Shown: one piece after another, positions 45,092-61,051 of the stretch
Position numbering within the stretch: the first letter of the stretch is position 1
Layout of the letters: the number at the start of each line of letters is the position of its first letter
NCBI GenBank assembly: GCA_913030915.1
Contig: CAJWEW010000006.1
Location: forward strand, 1 to 61,496
DNA length: 61,496 nt
Reading direction: 5' to 3'
DNA from: an uncultured Rhodobiaceae bacterium
GTDB lineage: Bacteria > Pseudomonadota > Alphaproteobacteria > Rhizobiales > TMED25
Made by a program: the position numbers and the translations under genes
The notes under the pieces: model-generated
What the model was told of the DNA's origin: nothing
The model's input: only the letters and a program-made list of their open reading frames with translations
The model's database searches: none

Positions 45092-46471
45092 ATGAATAAA
45101 AGAATTGAAACAGATACTTTTGGTAAAATCGAAGTAGATTGCGGTAAATATTGGGGCGCACAGTCACAACGATCGCTCAAAAATTTTGATATTGGATGGG
45201 AAATGCAACCAAAATCTGTTATTAGAGCCCTTGGTATTGTCAAGGCTGCCGCGGCTGAAGTTAATATGGGTTATGGTATTCTTGATAAAGATATTGGAAA
45301 AAATATTATAAAAGCTGCCAATGAAGTAATTGATGGTAAACTCGATGATCATTTTCCACTTTCTGTTTGGCAAACTGGTTCTGGGACCCAATCAAACATG
45401 AATGCTAATGAGGTCATATCAAATAGAGCGATAGAAATGATGGGAGGTGAAATGGGCTCAAAATCACCAGTTCATCCAAATGACCATTGTAATATGTCTC
45501 AGTCATCAAACGATACTTATCCAACCGCTATGCATATTGCCTGTGCATCAGAGATATTGGATACGTTGCTACCCGCACTGTCATCGCTCGCTAAAAAGCT
45601 TAAGAAAAAATCCGATGAGTGGACGCAGGTTATAAAAATTGGAAGAACTCATACGCAAGATGCCACACCCCTAACACTTGGGCAAGAGTTCTCTGGTTAT
45701 GCTCAGCAGGTTAATAACGGTATTGATAGAATAAAAGATACGCTGCCAAAACTAATGGAATTAGCACAAGGCGGAACTGCCGTTGGAACTGGTCTGAATG
45801 CGCCAAAAGACTTTGGGGTTAAAATAGCTCAGAGTATCTCAAAACTAACAGGCAAAAAATTTACAAGCGCACCCAACAAGTTTGAGGCTCTATCAGCGCA
45901 TGATGCTATGCTCATGGCTCACGGCGCAATAAATACGGTCGCAGCATCACTCTTTAAGATAGCTAATGACATAAGATTTCTTGGTAGTGGTCCTCGGGCT
46001 GGACTTGGTGAATTAGCTCTTCCAGAAAATGAGCCGGGCTCATCAATAATGCCTGGTAAAGTTAATCCAACACAATGCGAGTCCCTTACACAAGTTTGCT
46101 TGCATGTTTTTGGCAATAATACTGCTATTTCAATGGCGGGCAGTCAGGGGCATTTCCAGTTGAATGTTTTTAACCCAATGATGGCATTCAATTTTTTACA
46201 GTCGGTAAAGCTCATGACAGATGCCGCAATATCATTTGAAAAAAATTGCGTTGATGGTCTCAAGGCAAGGCACGAAAATATTAAGTTAAACCTCGAGAGA
46301 TCTCTTATGCTTGTAACCGCGCTTGCGCCTAAAATTGGCTACGATAAAGCAGCAGAACTCGCCAAATCAGCTCACAGGAACAATACAACACTGAAAGAAG
46401 AGGCGCTTAAATCTGGTTATGTCAATGAAGTTGAATTTGACTCGCTTGTAGACCCAAAAAAAATGATATGA
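45092..46471 (+). CDS. fumC: Fumarate hydratase class II
   Basis: A 459-aa enzyme of the TCA cycle, converting fumarate and malate, of the iron-independent superfamily of fumarase/aspartase. The signature [11 protein letters not shown] is present, with [15 protein letters not shown] and [16 protein letters not shown]. Full length. It sits between sspB and the RHH gene with 7-nt and 3-nt gaps, which suggests cotranscription. Confidence 0.95.
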   Translation: MNKRIETDTFGKIEVDCGKYWGAQSQRSLKNFDIGWEMQPKSVIRALGIVKAAAAEVNMGYGILDKDIGKNIIKAANEVIDGKLDDHFPLSVWQTGSGTQSNMNANEVISNRAIEMMGGEMGSKSPVHPNDHCNMSQSSNDTYPTAMHIACASEILDTLLPALSSLAKKLKKKSDEWTQVIKIGRTHTQDATPLTLGQEFSGYAQQVNNGIDRIKDTLPKLMELAQGGTAVGTGLNAPKDFGVKIAQSISKLTGKKFTSAPNKFEALSAHDAMLMAHGAINTVAASLFKIANDIRFLGSGPRAGLGELALPENEPGSSIMPGKVNPTQCESLTQVCLHVFGNNTAISMAGSQGHFQLNVFNPMMAFNFLQSVKLMTDAAISFEKNCVDGLKARHENIKLNLERSLMLVTALAPKIGYDKAAELAKSAHRNNTTLKEEALKSGYVNEVEFDSLVDPKKMI

Positions 46472-46474
46472 TAA

Positions 46475-46693
46475 ATGAAAAAGCGTTCTGTCACGATTGC
46501 TGGGCATCGTACAAGCATCTCCCTTGAAGAAGAATTCTGGAAGATCTTGGAGAGTATTTCTATGGAGAAAAATACTTCTATCCCAAAATTGCTTGAGATT
46601 ATTGAAAAAAAAGGCAGCAGGAAAAACTTAACGTCATCAATCCGAGTTTTCTGTATAAATCATCTAATTGATTTAACAAAAATACGTGAATAG
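46475..46693 (+). CDS. Ribbon-helix-helix domain protein
   Basis: A 72-aa protein: KKRSVTIAGHRTSISLEEEFWKILESIS fits the RHH_4 beta-strand then helix pattern, and the C-terminal half IRVFCINHLIDL is the second helix. These alphaproteobacterial RHH proteins commonly follow fumC. DNA-binding targets are unknown. It begins 3 nt after fumC. Confidence 0.8.
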   Translation: MKKRSVTIAGHRTSISLEEEFWKILESISMEKNTSIPKLLEIIEKKGSRKNLTSSIRVFCINHLIDLTKIRE

Positions 46694-46750
46694 TTGGTAT
46701 TTGAACCATATAAATATTGCAACCCACCCTCTTACTAATATGATGAAAAT

Positions 46751-48973
46751 ATGAGTCCCAATTATTTTTCAGATCTCAATGAGCAACAGAAAGCTGCAGT
46801 TATGCATACAGAAGGACCGCTTCTGATATTAGCTGGTGCCGGCACTGGAAAAACAAGAGTTCTCACTTCCAGACTTGCTCATATAATTGATCAAAAGAAA
46901 GCCTTCCCATCAAATATACTTGCAGTAACATTCACGAACAAAGCAGCAAGAGAAATGCAAGTGCGAATTGGAAACATTATTGGTAGTGCAATCGAAGGGA
47001 TGAACTGGTTAGGTACATTTCATTCCATAGGCGCTAAGTTGTTAAGGATGCACGCTGAAGAAGCAAACCTCAAAAGTGATTTCACAATATTAGATACCGA
47101 TGATCAATTAAAAGTGATTAAAGAAGTAATAAAAACACTAAATATCGACGAAAAGCGTTTTCCGCCAAGATATTTTTTATCACAAATTGAAAATTGGAAA
47201 AATAAAGGGCTCCCACCTGAAAAGGTTGCAAAGAGTGAGTCTGATATCATAGGTCACGAAAAAAGTATCGATGTATATGGCAGTTATCAGAAAAGACTAT
47301 CAAGGTTAAATGCAGCAGATTTTGGAGACTTACTACTTCTACCATTAAAGCTACTGAAGGAGAATGATAACTTACTCCATAAATATCAATCAATCTTTTC
47401 TTACACACTTGTTGACGAGTATCAAGATACAAATAGTGTTCAATATTTACTACTTAAATTACTATCCCAAAGAAACCTGAACATTGCTTGTGTTGGTGAT
47501 GATGATCAATCAATCTATGGCTGGAGAGGGGCTGACGTAAATAATATCTTAAATTTCGAAAAGGATTTTAAGGGAGCAAAAATTATCAGACTTGAAAAGA
47601 ATTATCGCTCTACAAAAAATATACTCGGTGCCGCGAGGAGTTTAATATCAAATAACAAAGACAGACTTGGAAAAGAGCTTTCCTCCTACAAAGAGGATGA
47701 CGGTGATAAGGTAAAAATTAAAAGTCTGTGGAGTGCCGAAGATGAGGCAAGATTCATATCCGATGAAATTGATACAATTATATCAAAAAATGAAAATTTA
47801 AATAACATAGCGATACTTGTCAGGGCCAGCTTCCAGATGAGAGAATTTGAGGATAGATTTATCATAAGTAGCATTCCTTACAGAGTAATTGGGGGGCCAA
47901 GATTCTATGAGAGGCAAGAAATACGTGATGTAGTTGCGTATCTTCAGCTCGTTGCAAATCCCAATCATGATTTAAAATTTGAACGTGTTATAAATACACC
48001 TCGACGAGGACTTGGGGACACAACCCTTCGTAAAATAAATGATGCAGCACGCAGAGATAACGTCTCACTATATGACATATCAAAAAAGATAATCGATACT
48101 GATGAATTAGGCTCAAACCCGCGCACACAGCTTAAATCTTTTATATCTATGGTTGATAGTTGGCGTGAAAAAATAAATAAAGTAGATCATATTACATTGA
48201 CCAAGTTGATACTTGAAGACTCAGGCTATATCGCGATGTGGGAAAATGAAAAAACACCTAATTCTGAGAGCAGAATTGAAAATATAAAGGAACTGGTTGG
48301 CCAATTATCAGAATTCCAATCACTAGCCGAATTTCTTGACCATGTTTCGCTTGTTATGGATGTTGATAATGATGACAATACAAGTAAGGTTAATCTGATG
48401 ACCTTGCATTCCGCCAAGGGATTGGAGTTCGATTATGTTTTTATACCAGGAATGGAGGAAGGGGTTTTTCCAAACCAAAGATCATTGGATGAAAAAGGTA
48501 ATGTAGGATTAGAGGAAGAGCGTCGCTTAGCGCACGTTGGTATTACGCGCGCAAAAAAATATTTATTCTTATCTCATGCGCAGAATAGAAGGGTTTATGG
48601 TAATTACACGCAATCAATCCCGTCAAGATTTCTATCTGAAATTGGACCTGAATTTATTGAAGAAGAATTGATCTATGATGGCTATAATCAGCAGTACTCA
48701 TCATTTCCTGATAAAAACTATAACCAAAAAAATTATACTAATGGCCGCACGGCATTGGAGAGGCTGCAGGCCATAGGACACTTTGATAATCTTGAGTATG
48801 ATGATTTAACGTTCAATCAGGATGTCAACATTAGCCCTAATCAGAGAGTATTTCATACAAAATTTGGTTATGGCACAGTAATCGATTGTGATAGTGACAG
48901 AATTGAGGTTGAATTTAAAACGGGTAAAAAAATTGTTCTGGCATCATATTTAGAGTTAGTGAATAATGACTGA
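46751..48973 (+). CDS. uvrD: UvrD/PcrA-type superfamily 1 DNA helicase
   Basis: A 740-aa 3'-5' helicase for repair and replication restart. Motif I AGAGTGKTRVL, motif II LVDEYQDTNSVQ, motif III GDDDQSIYGWRGAD, motif VI GITRAKKYLFL. The C-terminus has a Tudor-like domain (RVFHTKFGYGTVIDCDSDRIEVEF), which links PcrA/UvrD to RNA polymerase. Length is typical. It is followed by prmA with an 8-bp overlap. Confidence 0.93.
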   Translation: MSPNYFSDLNEQQKAAVMHTEGPLLILAGAGTGKTRVLTSRLAHIIDQKKAFPSNILAVTFTNKAAREMQVRIGNIIGSAIEGMNWLGTFHSIGAKLLRMHAEEANLKSDFTILDTDDQLKVIKEVIKTLNIDEKRFPPRYFLSQIENWKNKGLPPEKVAKSESDIIGHEKSIDVYGSYQKRLSRLNAADFGDLLLLPLKLLKENDNLLHKYQSIFSYTLVDEYQDTNSVQYLLLKLLSQRNLNIACVGDDDQSIYGWRGADVNNILNFEKDFKGAKIIRLEKNYRSTKNILGAARSLISNNKDRLGKELSSYKEDDGDKVKIKSLWSAEDEARFISDEIDTIISKNENLNNIAILVRASFQMREFEDRFIISSIPYRVIGGPRFYERQEIRDVVAYLQLVANPNHDLKFERVINTPRRGLGDTTLRKINDAARRDNVSLYDISKKIIDTDELGSNPRTQLKSFISMVDSWREKINKVDHITLTKLILEDSGYIAMWENEKTPNSESRIENIKELVGQLSEFQSLAEFLDHVSLVMDVDNDDNTSKVNLMTLHSAKGLEFDYVFIPGMEEGVFPNQRSLDEKGNVGLEEERRLAHVGITRAKKYLFLSHAQNRRVYGNYTQSIPSRFLSEIGPEFIEEELIYDGYNQQYSSFPDKNYNQKNYTNGRTALERLQAIGHFDNLEYDDLTFNQDVNISPNQRVFHTKFGYGTVIDCDSDRIEVEFKTGKKIVLASYLELVNND

Positions 48974-49826
48974 TATAATTGAGGTTTTGATTAAATCTGA
49001 TAAATCTATCTCCCAATTTGATGATGATTTTTTATTCTCACAAAAGGTCCTGTCCATTTCACAATATACAAGTAATGGGGAATTATATTATAATCTGTTA
49101 TTTGATCAAAAAGATAAATCTTCTATAAAAAATTTAGTATCTAAGCTATTTGGCTCATCTCAGGGATTTCAAATTAATAAGCTAGAAAATAAGAACTGGG
49201 TCTTGGAAAGCCAAAAATTACTCGAACCACTTAGCTTCGATGGATTATACATTCACAATGATAGCTACAAAAAAGATAAATACAAAAAAATCAATATCTG
49301 CGTGAATGAAGGCCTTGCATTTGGAACTGGTCACCACGGAACAACAGCTGGATGCGTGAATGCACTACTGGATATAAAGAAAATTATTCATGTAAAGTAT
49401 TTTCTCGATATTGGAACAGGAAGCGGGCTGCTCTCTGTTGCTACCAACAAAATATGGAAATGCAAAGGCATTGGAATTGATCATGACAAAAAAGCTATTG
49501 AAGTAGCTAGGAATAATATCATCAAAAACGATTGTAAAAATAAGGTAAGCGTTGGGATCCTAGACATTACTAAAGAGTCACATAAGCTTAGGAATTCGGG
49601 AAAATTCGATCTTATTATGATTAATATTTTCGCAAATATTATCATTCAGGCAAGACACATTATCTCAAATCTTATATCAAGTAATGGGATTTTGATAGCA
49701 TCTGGTTTCACAAGAGAACAGAAAAGAAAGATCAAAGTTTGTTACCAAAATCTGGGGTTCACGCTCTTAAAAGAATACACTCTTAATGGATGGGTAACCT
49801 ATGTTTTGAGAGCTCCATGTATATAA
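48966..49826 (+). CDS. prmA: Ribosomal protein L11 methyltransferase
   Basis: A 286-aa SAM-dependent methyltransferase: N-terminal L11-binding domain (to about 90), then the Rossmann-type domain with FGTGHHGTTAG, FLDIGTGSGLLSVA and IMINIFANIII. It trimethylates ribosomal protein L11. It overlaps uvrD by 8 nt and ends before the 577-bp gap that holds two small unlisted ORFs. Confidence 0.88.
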   Translation: MTDIIEVLIKSDKSISQFDDDFLFSQKVLSISQYTSNGELYYNLLFDQKDKSSIKNLVSKLFGSSQGFQINKLENKNWVLESQKLLEPLSFDGLYIHNDSYKKDKYKKINICVNEGLAFGTGHHGTTAGCVNALLDIKKIIHVKYFLDIGTGSGLLSVATNKIWKCKGIGIDHDKKAIEVARNNIIKNDCKNKVSVGILDITKESHKLRNSGKFDLIMINIFANIIIQARHIISNLISSNGILIASGFTREQKRKIKVCYQNLGFTLLKEYTLNGWVTYVLRAPCI

Positions 49827-49867
49827 CGCGTTTGGTGAGTTTGTTTTTGATAAAATTAGCTCCATGA

Positions 49868-50023
49868 CTAATTTGATGATATACTCTTCTTTGTATTCTT
49901 ATGGCATTCAGCGTATACCTCTTTAAAAGAGCGTTTTACGTAGGTATTATTATTGATATCCTGCCTAATTGTTGTGATTAAGGCCTGAAAAAAATCATGA
50001 GAATTATTAAATAAGTATTTCAT
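49868..50023 (-). CDS. Possible small protein, 51 aa, unrecognised
   Basis: A 51-codon ORF (MKYLFNNSHDFFQ...KKSISSN) too short for the track, in the same direction as the 59-aa ORF at 50066-50245 and 42 nt after it. It is basic and partly helical, with no signal peptide. There is no strong ribosome site before the ATG. I do not recognise it. It could be the second gene of a two-gene transcript or chance. Confidence 0.4.
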   Translation of the reverse strand: MKYLFNNSHDFFQALITTIRQDINNNTYVKRSFKEVYAECHKNTKKSISSN

Positions 50024-50065
50024 TTATTTTGTCGCTGTTTTGTGTAAACCACCATAATGGCGTGT

Positions 50066-50245
50066 TTAGTTACGCTTACTGACTGATGTCTTATTTAATG
50101 ATGATAGTACATCGCCGATTGCGATACCTTCATTTCTTGCGAAATCTTTTGCTGCTTTAATTTGGGCCTTTTGTTTTTTCTCTGAACTGAAACTTAGCCC
50201 GTAAAATCCACTAGCTAAGCTGATTGAATAACTTGAAATTTCCAT
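50066..50245 (-). CDS. Small protein, 59 aa, unrecognised
   Basis: A 59-codon ORF below the track length limit. It starts with ATG after a strong ribosome site (AAAGGGAAAAAATG). The sequence begins MEISSYSISLASGFY, rich in Ser, then a basic helix-prone centre (EKKQKAQIKAAKDFA) and a flexible C-terminus. Codon use looks like the neighbours. A promoter-like pair lies upstream (50300-50328). I do not recognise a family. It fills an otherwise empty 577-bp gap and is divergent from pepP-like. Confidence 0.65.
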   Translation of the reverse strand: MEISSYSISLASGFYGLSFSSEKKQKAQIKAAKDFARNEGIAIGDVLSSLNKTSVSKRN

Positions 50246-50299
50246 TTTTTCCCTTTCTGGTTTATATTTTTAGAATAAAGTTTCTTATAGTTGATATAT

Positions 50300-50328
50300 A
50301 GTATTAAAAATGTTGTTTAGTAGTTCAA
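50300..50328 (-). promoter_or_regulatory. Putative promoter of the 59-aa small ORF
   Basis: On the minus strand, TTGAAC (50323-50328) and AATACT (50300-50305) are 17 bp apart. The predicted start near 50293 leaves an approximately 48-nt leader to the ATG at 50245. Confidence 0.45.
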
Positions 50329-50343
50329 AAAATAGTTATTAGG

Positions 50344-50364
50344 TATGCATAAATTGCATGCATA
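50344..50364. promoter_or_regulatory. Imperfect dyad between divergent genes (possible operator)
   Basis: TATGCATAAATTGCATGCATA has 6-bp mirror ends (TATGCA...TGCATA) and a repeated ATGCAT 13 bp apart. It lies between the small ORF promoter and the M24 gene at 50404, so it could control either. It may also be chance in AT-rich DNA. Confidence 0.3.
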
Positions 50365-50403
50365 AGATTTATTCCCATAAAAGAAAAGCAATTCAAAAAA
50401 TGT

Positions 50404-55986
<5,583 letters not shown>

Positions 55987-55995
55987 CCATAAACT

Positions 55996-56796
55996 CTACT
56001 TATCTGTTCTCCAAACCCTACGAATCCATGTTTCTGGTTCCTCTTTGGGTTTTAGACCGGCTTGCGTCAGCTCACCATAAATATAATTATACCAATTACT
56101 GTTAGGGTAATTATAGCCCAGAATTGCAGCAGATGTTTGGGCCTCTACATATATGCCAAGCGCGAGATAGGAGTCGGAGTATCGTGCCAGCGCTTCCTCA
56201 ATATGAGATGTAGTCTGATATTCTGAGATTACTTCCTTGAATCTATTTATAGCAGCAGTAAACTGCTTTCTTTTTTGGTAAAACCTTCCAATTTCCATTA
56301 CTGATCCCGCAATATGATCTATAGCAAGATCTTTCTTGAGACGAGCATCTGCCGCATAATCAGAATTTGGAAATCTTTCTAGGATAGCATTAAATCGTTC
56401 AAGTGCATGTTTAGCATTATATTGATCTCTTCCAACATTAGCTATTTGTAAATAGTATGATTGGCCAATCAAGTAATTTGCATACGCGAGGTTATTTCCA
56501 TTCGGATATAATTGAGTGTATCTTGTTAGTTGACTTATGGCATCTTTGTATCTCTTACCTTCAAAGTAAGAGTATGACGCCATGATTAGAGCCTGCTCTG
56601 ACCAATTTGAATATGGGTATTCTCTCTCAATATTAAGAAATTCGCTTGCAGCCAACTCATATTCTTTTTCTTCGAGTAAATCAGCTGCAGAGTTATATAT
56701 TATACTCATATCTCTCTGGCTGAATGATTCAACAGGCATATCGGTTGCGCAACCAACCAATAATAAAAGAATTAATGGGACGATAATTTTCTGCAT
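55996..56796 (-). CDS. bamD: Outer-membrane assembly lipoprotein BamD
   Basis: A 266-aa lipoprotein of the BAM complex that inserts outer-membrane proteins. The signal ends in the lipobox LLLVGC (LILLLLVGCATD). Then come five TPR-like helix pairs (ADLLEEKEYELAASEFLNIE, KDAISQLTRYTQLYP, NAKHALERFNAILERFP). I replaced the listed TTG start with the ATG at 56796, which gives a short normal lipoprotein signal. It lies between lpxC and recN. Confidence 0.92.
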   Translation of the reverse strand: MQKIIVPLILLLLVGCATDMPVESFSQRDMSIIYNSAADLLEEKEYELAASEFLNIEREYPYSNWSEQALIMASYSYFEGKRYKDAISQLTRYTQLYPNGNNLAYANYLIGQSYYLQIANVGRDQYNAKHALERFNAILERFPNSDYAADARLKKDLAIDHIAGSVMEIGRFYQKRKQFTAAINRFKEVISEYQTTSHIEEALARYSDSYLALGIYVEAQTSAAILGYNYPNSNWYNYIYGELTQAGLKPKEEPETWIRRVWRTDK

Positions 56797-56845
56797 ATTG
56801 TGACACAACTATACAACATTCATATCAACATAGTATAGTCTATAT

Positions 56846-57775
56846 TTACTGATTAACAAGCTTCTGCTGTTCAATATGCTCGCTGTTCTCCGGCGATTTG
56901 ATGTCTTCTTCAAAATCGATTAAACGCCAAGAATTTTTATTTTCAAATAATTCTTTCAAAGCCAAATAATTAATATTGTGACCACCGCATATTGATGTAA
57001 ACTTCCCGATAATTCTGTAATCTGCGAGCATTAGATCACCGCAAATATCAAGTATTTTATGCCTTACAAATTCATCTATTGAATTTAAACCACTTGAATT
57101 CATAATATTTTTATCCGTAAGAACAATTGTATTTGACAGAGTTACCCCTAAACCATAACCCATTGAGTGTAATTTTTCTGCATGCTCGAGAAAACCAAAC
57201 GTTCTTGCATTCGATATTTCATTAAGAAAATTATCATAGTTGATTTCAATCTCCATCTTTTGTTTTCCAATCAACTGATGTTTGAAATCAATTTGCGCGT
57301 CAACAATTAGTTTATCATTTGGAGTGAAGCTGGCAAAAGCACTATTATGATTAACCACTATTGGCTCCAAGATTTTTATAAATTTTTTGGATTTCCCCTG
57401 GTTGATAATCTCATTATCCTGAATCCCATCCATAAAAATTTTGCTGCTTCCATCTAAAATTGGCACCTCAGGTCCATCAATTAATATCTCAACATTATCA
57501 ATATTTGCACCAAATATGGCGGCAAGTAGATGCTCAATGGTTAAAACAGAAACATCAAACTCATTTGAAATTTCAGTGCAATAATATGTAGATTTTACAT
57601 TTTTATAGTTTGCTTTGATTGTATTTTTACTAGGATCCTTAATATCGGTTCTCGTGAAAGAAATTCCAGAACCTGGATCTGATGGTTTTAATATCATACT
57701 GGACTTTGAGTTGGTATGAACGCCAATACCTACGAACTTAATATCGTCTTTAATTGTAGTTTGCATGTTAGACAT
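56846..57775 (-). CDS. lpxC: UDP-3-O-acyl-N-acetylglucosamine deacetylase
   Basis: A 309-aa zinc deacetylase for the first committed step of lipid A synthesis. The zinc histidine of the N-terminal domain is in VLTIEHLLAAIFG, and the C-terminal histidine/aspartate pair is in RHKILDICGDL. The GTG start in the track (57790) is likely wrong; ATG at 57775 or 57766 gives the usual N-terminus. Its presence shows an LPS-bearing outer membrane. It follows ftsZ in the division cluster. Confidence 0.93.
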   Translation of the reverse strand: MSNMQTTIKDDIKFVGIGVHTNSKSSMILKPSDPGSGISFTRTDIKDPSKNTIKANYKNVKSTYYCTEISNEFDVSVLTIEHLLAAIFGANIDNVEILIDGPEVPILDGSSKIFMDGIQDNEIINQGKSKKFIKILEPIVVNHNSAFASFTPNDKLIVDAQIDFKHQLIGKQKMEIEINYDNFLNEISNARTFGFLEHAEKLHSMGYGLGVTLSNTIVLTDKNIMNSSGLNSIDEFVRHKILDICGDLMLADYRIIGKFTSICGGHNINYLALKELFENKNSWRLIDFEEDIKSPENSEHIEQQKLVNQ

Positions 57776-57855
57776 GTTCTTTGCTCTCACTAGTACCTAC
57801 ATTGATATACATATTTATCGGTATAAGCAATAGATCTATGTGAGATATTAATATA

Positions 57856-59682
57856 TTAATTTGCCTGTTTTTTTAGGAATGATGGTAATTCTAACTCACC
57901 CTCTGGGTCCAAAGAACCATCATCAATTGTATTATCTACAAGATCATCCTCTTTGTTTTCGACCAAATCAATATCCAGAAGGCTATCTTGGATTTCATTA
58001 TCGCTGGGTGCGCTCACTTTATCCAACACCTCTTCAGTATCACTCTTCAAATCAAAACTCTTTCCTTCTGTGAGGTCAGAGTCACTAGCACTCAAATCAT
58101 TAGAGAGGTTTTCCGTGTCCTGGTCTGTCTCAATGATACCTGACTTAGCAGTTTCAATTTCAGGCTCTTTTATGCCTAAATTATCGTCTATTTCGGTATT
58201 TGAGTTCAATCCTATGTTTGAATAGTTACTGTCAACCATGGGCGTTTGATCTGCTTGGTCTTTTTTCTTGAATCCGACGTTTACAAGCTTACTCAAAAAA
58301 CCACCTTTATTTCTTTTTTCGCCATCATCTAAGAGCTGTTCATTCATTGCCATTGAAATATTTTCATCTTTAATTGAGAAGAACTCACTCACTCTCGGTA
58401 TCTCATTTATTTCTTTTGTTGGTTGTCTTTTTTCATTAATATTCGCTTTACTCATTTTATCATTTATTGAATTTTCATTAACGGGCTTCCTCTTATCTTT
58501 TGACGTGAAAAAATTATGACTGCCATCTATTTTTTTTATTGATACGTCACCATCATATTTCCTGTCTTCATCTGCAGATTTAATATGGTTTGAGCTACCA
58601 CTTAAGGGTCGTATCTGAAAATCTTTTTGGTGATCTTCATCTCTCTCAATGTTTATCTTTGGAATAGTATAATTTTTATTAAATGTATAATTTGTAGAGT
58701 CAATATTCTTGATATTATTTTGAATACCAGTTGCTACCACAGATACCTTAACGGATCCCTCTAAATTAGAGTCAAAAGTTGCGCCGAGTATGATGTTCGC
58801 ATTATTATCTACCTCATCCCTTATTCTTGTAGCAACCTCATCAACTTCAAAAAGAGTAAGATCTTCACCGCCTGTTATTGAAATTAATAGGCCCTGCGCT
58901 CCTTTCATTGATACATCATCCAAAAGTGGATTCGAAATAGCTGCTTCTGCAGCTTCAATTGCCCTTTTTTCTCCTGAAGCTTCCCCTGTACCCATCATAG
59001 CTTTGCCCATCCCAAACATAATTGACTTTACATCCGCAAAATCAAGATTTATCAATCCTTCTTTTACCATCAAGTCTGTAATACCAGACACCCCTGACAG
59101 AAGGACTTGATCTGCCATAGCAAAAGCATCTGAAAATGTTGTTTTTTCATTGGCAATTCTGAATAGATTTTGATTTGGAATTACAATTAATGTATCAACA
59201 TACTTGCTTAATTCTTCTATACCTTCATCCGCTATTTCCATCCGCCTTACACCTTCAAATTGAAATGGTTTCGTTACAACTGCAACTGTAAGAATTTCCT
59301 GCTCCTTACAAAGCTGCGCTATTACAGGTGCGGCGCCTGTGCCAGTTCCACCACCCATACCAGCTGTAATAAATACCATGTGTGACCCTGCAGAATAATC
59401 CAGTATTTCTGCCTGTGCCTCTTGAGCCGCCGCGGCGCCGATTTTTGGCTGCGAACCAGCTCCTAAACCTTCTGTTAGATTTGTCCCCATCTGTATTCGT
59501 CTATCAGCACTTGACATTGCAAGAGCTTGAGCATCAGTATTAGCAACAACAAATTCGACTCCATCTAATCCTTCTTGGATCATATTGTTTACAGCATTAC
59601 CACCTGCACCACCAACACCAAACACCGTAATTCTTGGCTTCAACTCACTCATAGCATCTGGAATCTTTAAATTTATTGTCAT
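57856..59682 (-). CDS. ftsZ: Cell division protein FtsZ, with long linker
   Basis: A 608-aa tubulin-like GTPase that forms the division ring. The GTPase domain (about 1-320) has [14 protein letters not shown], the tubulin signature [11 protein letters not shown] and [12 protein letters not shown] disordered, acidic and serine/asparagine-rich linker of about 270 residues follows. The C-terminus ends in [12 protein letters not shown], the conserved peptide that binds FtsA and other partners. It is longer than most FtsZ, but long linkers are common in alphaproteobacteria. Confidence 0.95.
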   Translation of the reverse strand: MTINLKIPDAMSELKPRITVFGVGGAGGNAVNNMIQEGLDGVEFVVANTDAQALAMSSADRRIQMGTNLTEGLGAGSQPKIGAAAAQEAQAEILDYSAGSHMVFITAGMGGGTGTGAAPVIAQLCKEQEILTVAVVTKPFQFEGVRRMEIADEGIEELSKYVDTLIVIPNQNLFRIANEKTTFSDAFAMADQVLLSGVSGITDLMVKEGLINLDFADVKSIMFGMGKAMMGTGEASGEKRAIEAAEAAISNPLLDDVSMKGAQGLLISITGGEDLTLFEVDEVATRIRDEVDNNANIILGATFDSNLEGSVKVSVVATGIQNNIKNIDSTNYTFNKNYTIPKINIERDEDHQKDFQIRPLSGSSNHIKSADEDRKYDGDVSIKKIDGSHNFFTSKDKRKPVNENSINDKMSKANINEKRQPTKEINEIPRVSEFFSIKDENISMAMNEQLLDDGEKRNKGGFLSKLVNVGFKKKDQADQTPMVDSNYSNIGLNSNTEIDDNLGIKEPEIETAKSGIIETDQDTENLSNDLSASDSDLTEGKSFDLKSDTEEVLDKVSAPSDNEIQDSLLDIDLVENKEDDLVDNTIDDGSLDPEGELELPSFLKKQAN

Positions 59683-59735
59683 GATATTATTTCCTGTATT
59701 TATTTAACTCATAAAATCTCTAGGCTAATTAGTTT

Positions 59736-61037
59736 TTAGAAACTGTCCTTAAACCATCTCATCAAACTAGTAATAAAATTATTACCTGGATTATAAGATA
59801 AGCCTTTAGTGGTTATTTTTTTATTAACAAAAGTTTCATTCTGTGAATAAGTTAACATACCGCAAGCATTAGAAAAAATTGGATCCGAGATATCAAAATC
59901 TTGTGAGATTAGCCTTGGAACTGCGCGTCTAACTGGTGATTGAAAAATTTCACTGGCTAAATCATCAATGCCGATAAGCTGGCTTGCACCACCTGTAAGC
60001 ACCACTCTTTTTTGATTTAACAAACCTGGACTAATATTTTGAATCGTAGCCTTCACCTTCTCAAGCATATCTAAAGCACCCGTTCTGGATATATCAGCAA
60101 TAGTCGATTTATGAATTTGTTTCTCAGAGCTTGAATCTTCCTGATAGCCTAACTGTCGAATGCTAACAGTATCCCCATTATCGTATGAGTTAGTCAAAAC
60201 ACCGCCATACAAAATCTTTAGCTTTTCGGCGTCATCCATACTAATTGAAAGTGCGCGCGCAATATCAATAGTTATATTATTACCACCATATGGAACCACG
60301 CCCGCATAACGAAAAATATTATCAGAAAATATTGAATAAGACGTTGTTCCAGCCCCCATATCAATAACAATTGATCCAAGATTTGCTTCGTCAAGAGACA
60401 GAGTTGCAACAGCACTTGAAATCGGTGTAAAAATTATTCTTTCCACCTGTAAATGAGCACTTTCAATAACATTACTTATATTCTGAATGATACCTTTTGC
60501 ACAGGTTAAGTTATTTAGATTTATATCTAGTTTTTCTCCATACATCCCAACAGGATCTTCAATTAGATCAACTCCATCAATTGAAAATCCTAATGGAATG
60601 GTCTCAAATATTAATTTATCCGATGACTCATTTTGCTCCGTAGCTATTGATAATGCTTTCTCCAACTCTTTTTTTGTCACTTGGGTATCGTTTATTGGAA
60701 TGCTAATTTCATATAAATTCGACTCAACCTTGTCAGATGTGATGTTCACTGAAATTTTATCAATAGTTAGTGAGGACATTTTTTCAGCATCCTCAATCGC
60801 ATTTCTAATTGATAATTCGAGATTTGATGGATCAACTATGCTTCCATGTTCAAAACCAATGGATTTATGGTGCCCTAGCCCAAGAATTTCAAATTTTTCC
60901 CTGTAATTTTCAACAATGGTATTTTTTGCTATTAAACAAATAATTTTATCTGAACCAATATCCAACACTGCAGAAATTGTGTTAATATTTTTCTTAAGCT
61001 TCAATCCAGACATCTTATCAAATGACATCAAATACAT
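59736..61037 (-). CDS. ftsA: Cell division protein FtsA
   Basis: A 433-aa actin-like ATPase that anchors FtsZ to the membrane. Phosphate-binding motifs are SAVLDIGSDKIICLIA and IVIDMGAGTTSYSIF; the later motif is VVLTGGASQLIG. The C-terminus SLMRWFKDSF is the amphipathic membrane-targeting helix. The ATG at 61037 has AAGAG nearby and is kept. It lies 14 nt after the FtsQ C-terminal fragment and 53 nt before ftsZ. Confidence 0.92.
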   Translation of the reverse strand: MYLMSFDKMSGLKLKKNINTISAVLDIGSDKIICLIAKNTIVENYREKFEILGLGHHKSIGFEHGSIVDPSNLELSIRNAIEDAEKMSSLTIDKISVNITSDKVESNLYEISIPINDTQVTKKELEKALSIATEQNESSDKLIFETIPLGFSIDGVDLIEDPVGMYGEKLDINLNNLTCAKGIIQNISNVIESAHLQVERIIFTPISSAVATLSLDEANLGSIVIDMGAGTTSYSIFSDNIFRYAGVVPYGGNNITIDIARALSISMDDAEKLKILYGGVLTNSYDNGDTVSIRQLGYQEDSSSEKQIHKSTIADISRTGALDMLEKVKATIQNISPGLLNQKRVVLTGGASQLIGIDDLASEIFQSPVRRAVPRLISQDFDISDPIFSNACGMLTYSQNETFVNKKITTKGLSYNPGNNFITSLMRWFKDSF

Positions 61038-61051
61038 ATAAAACTCTTATA

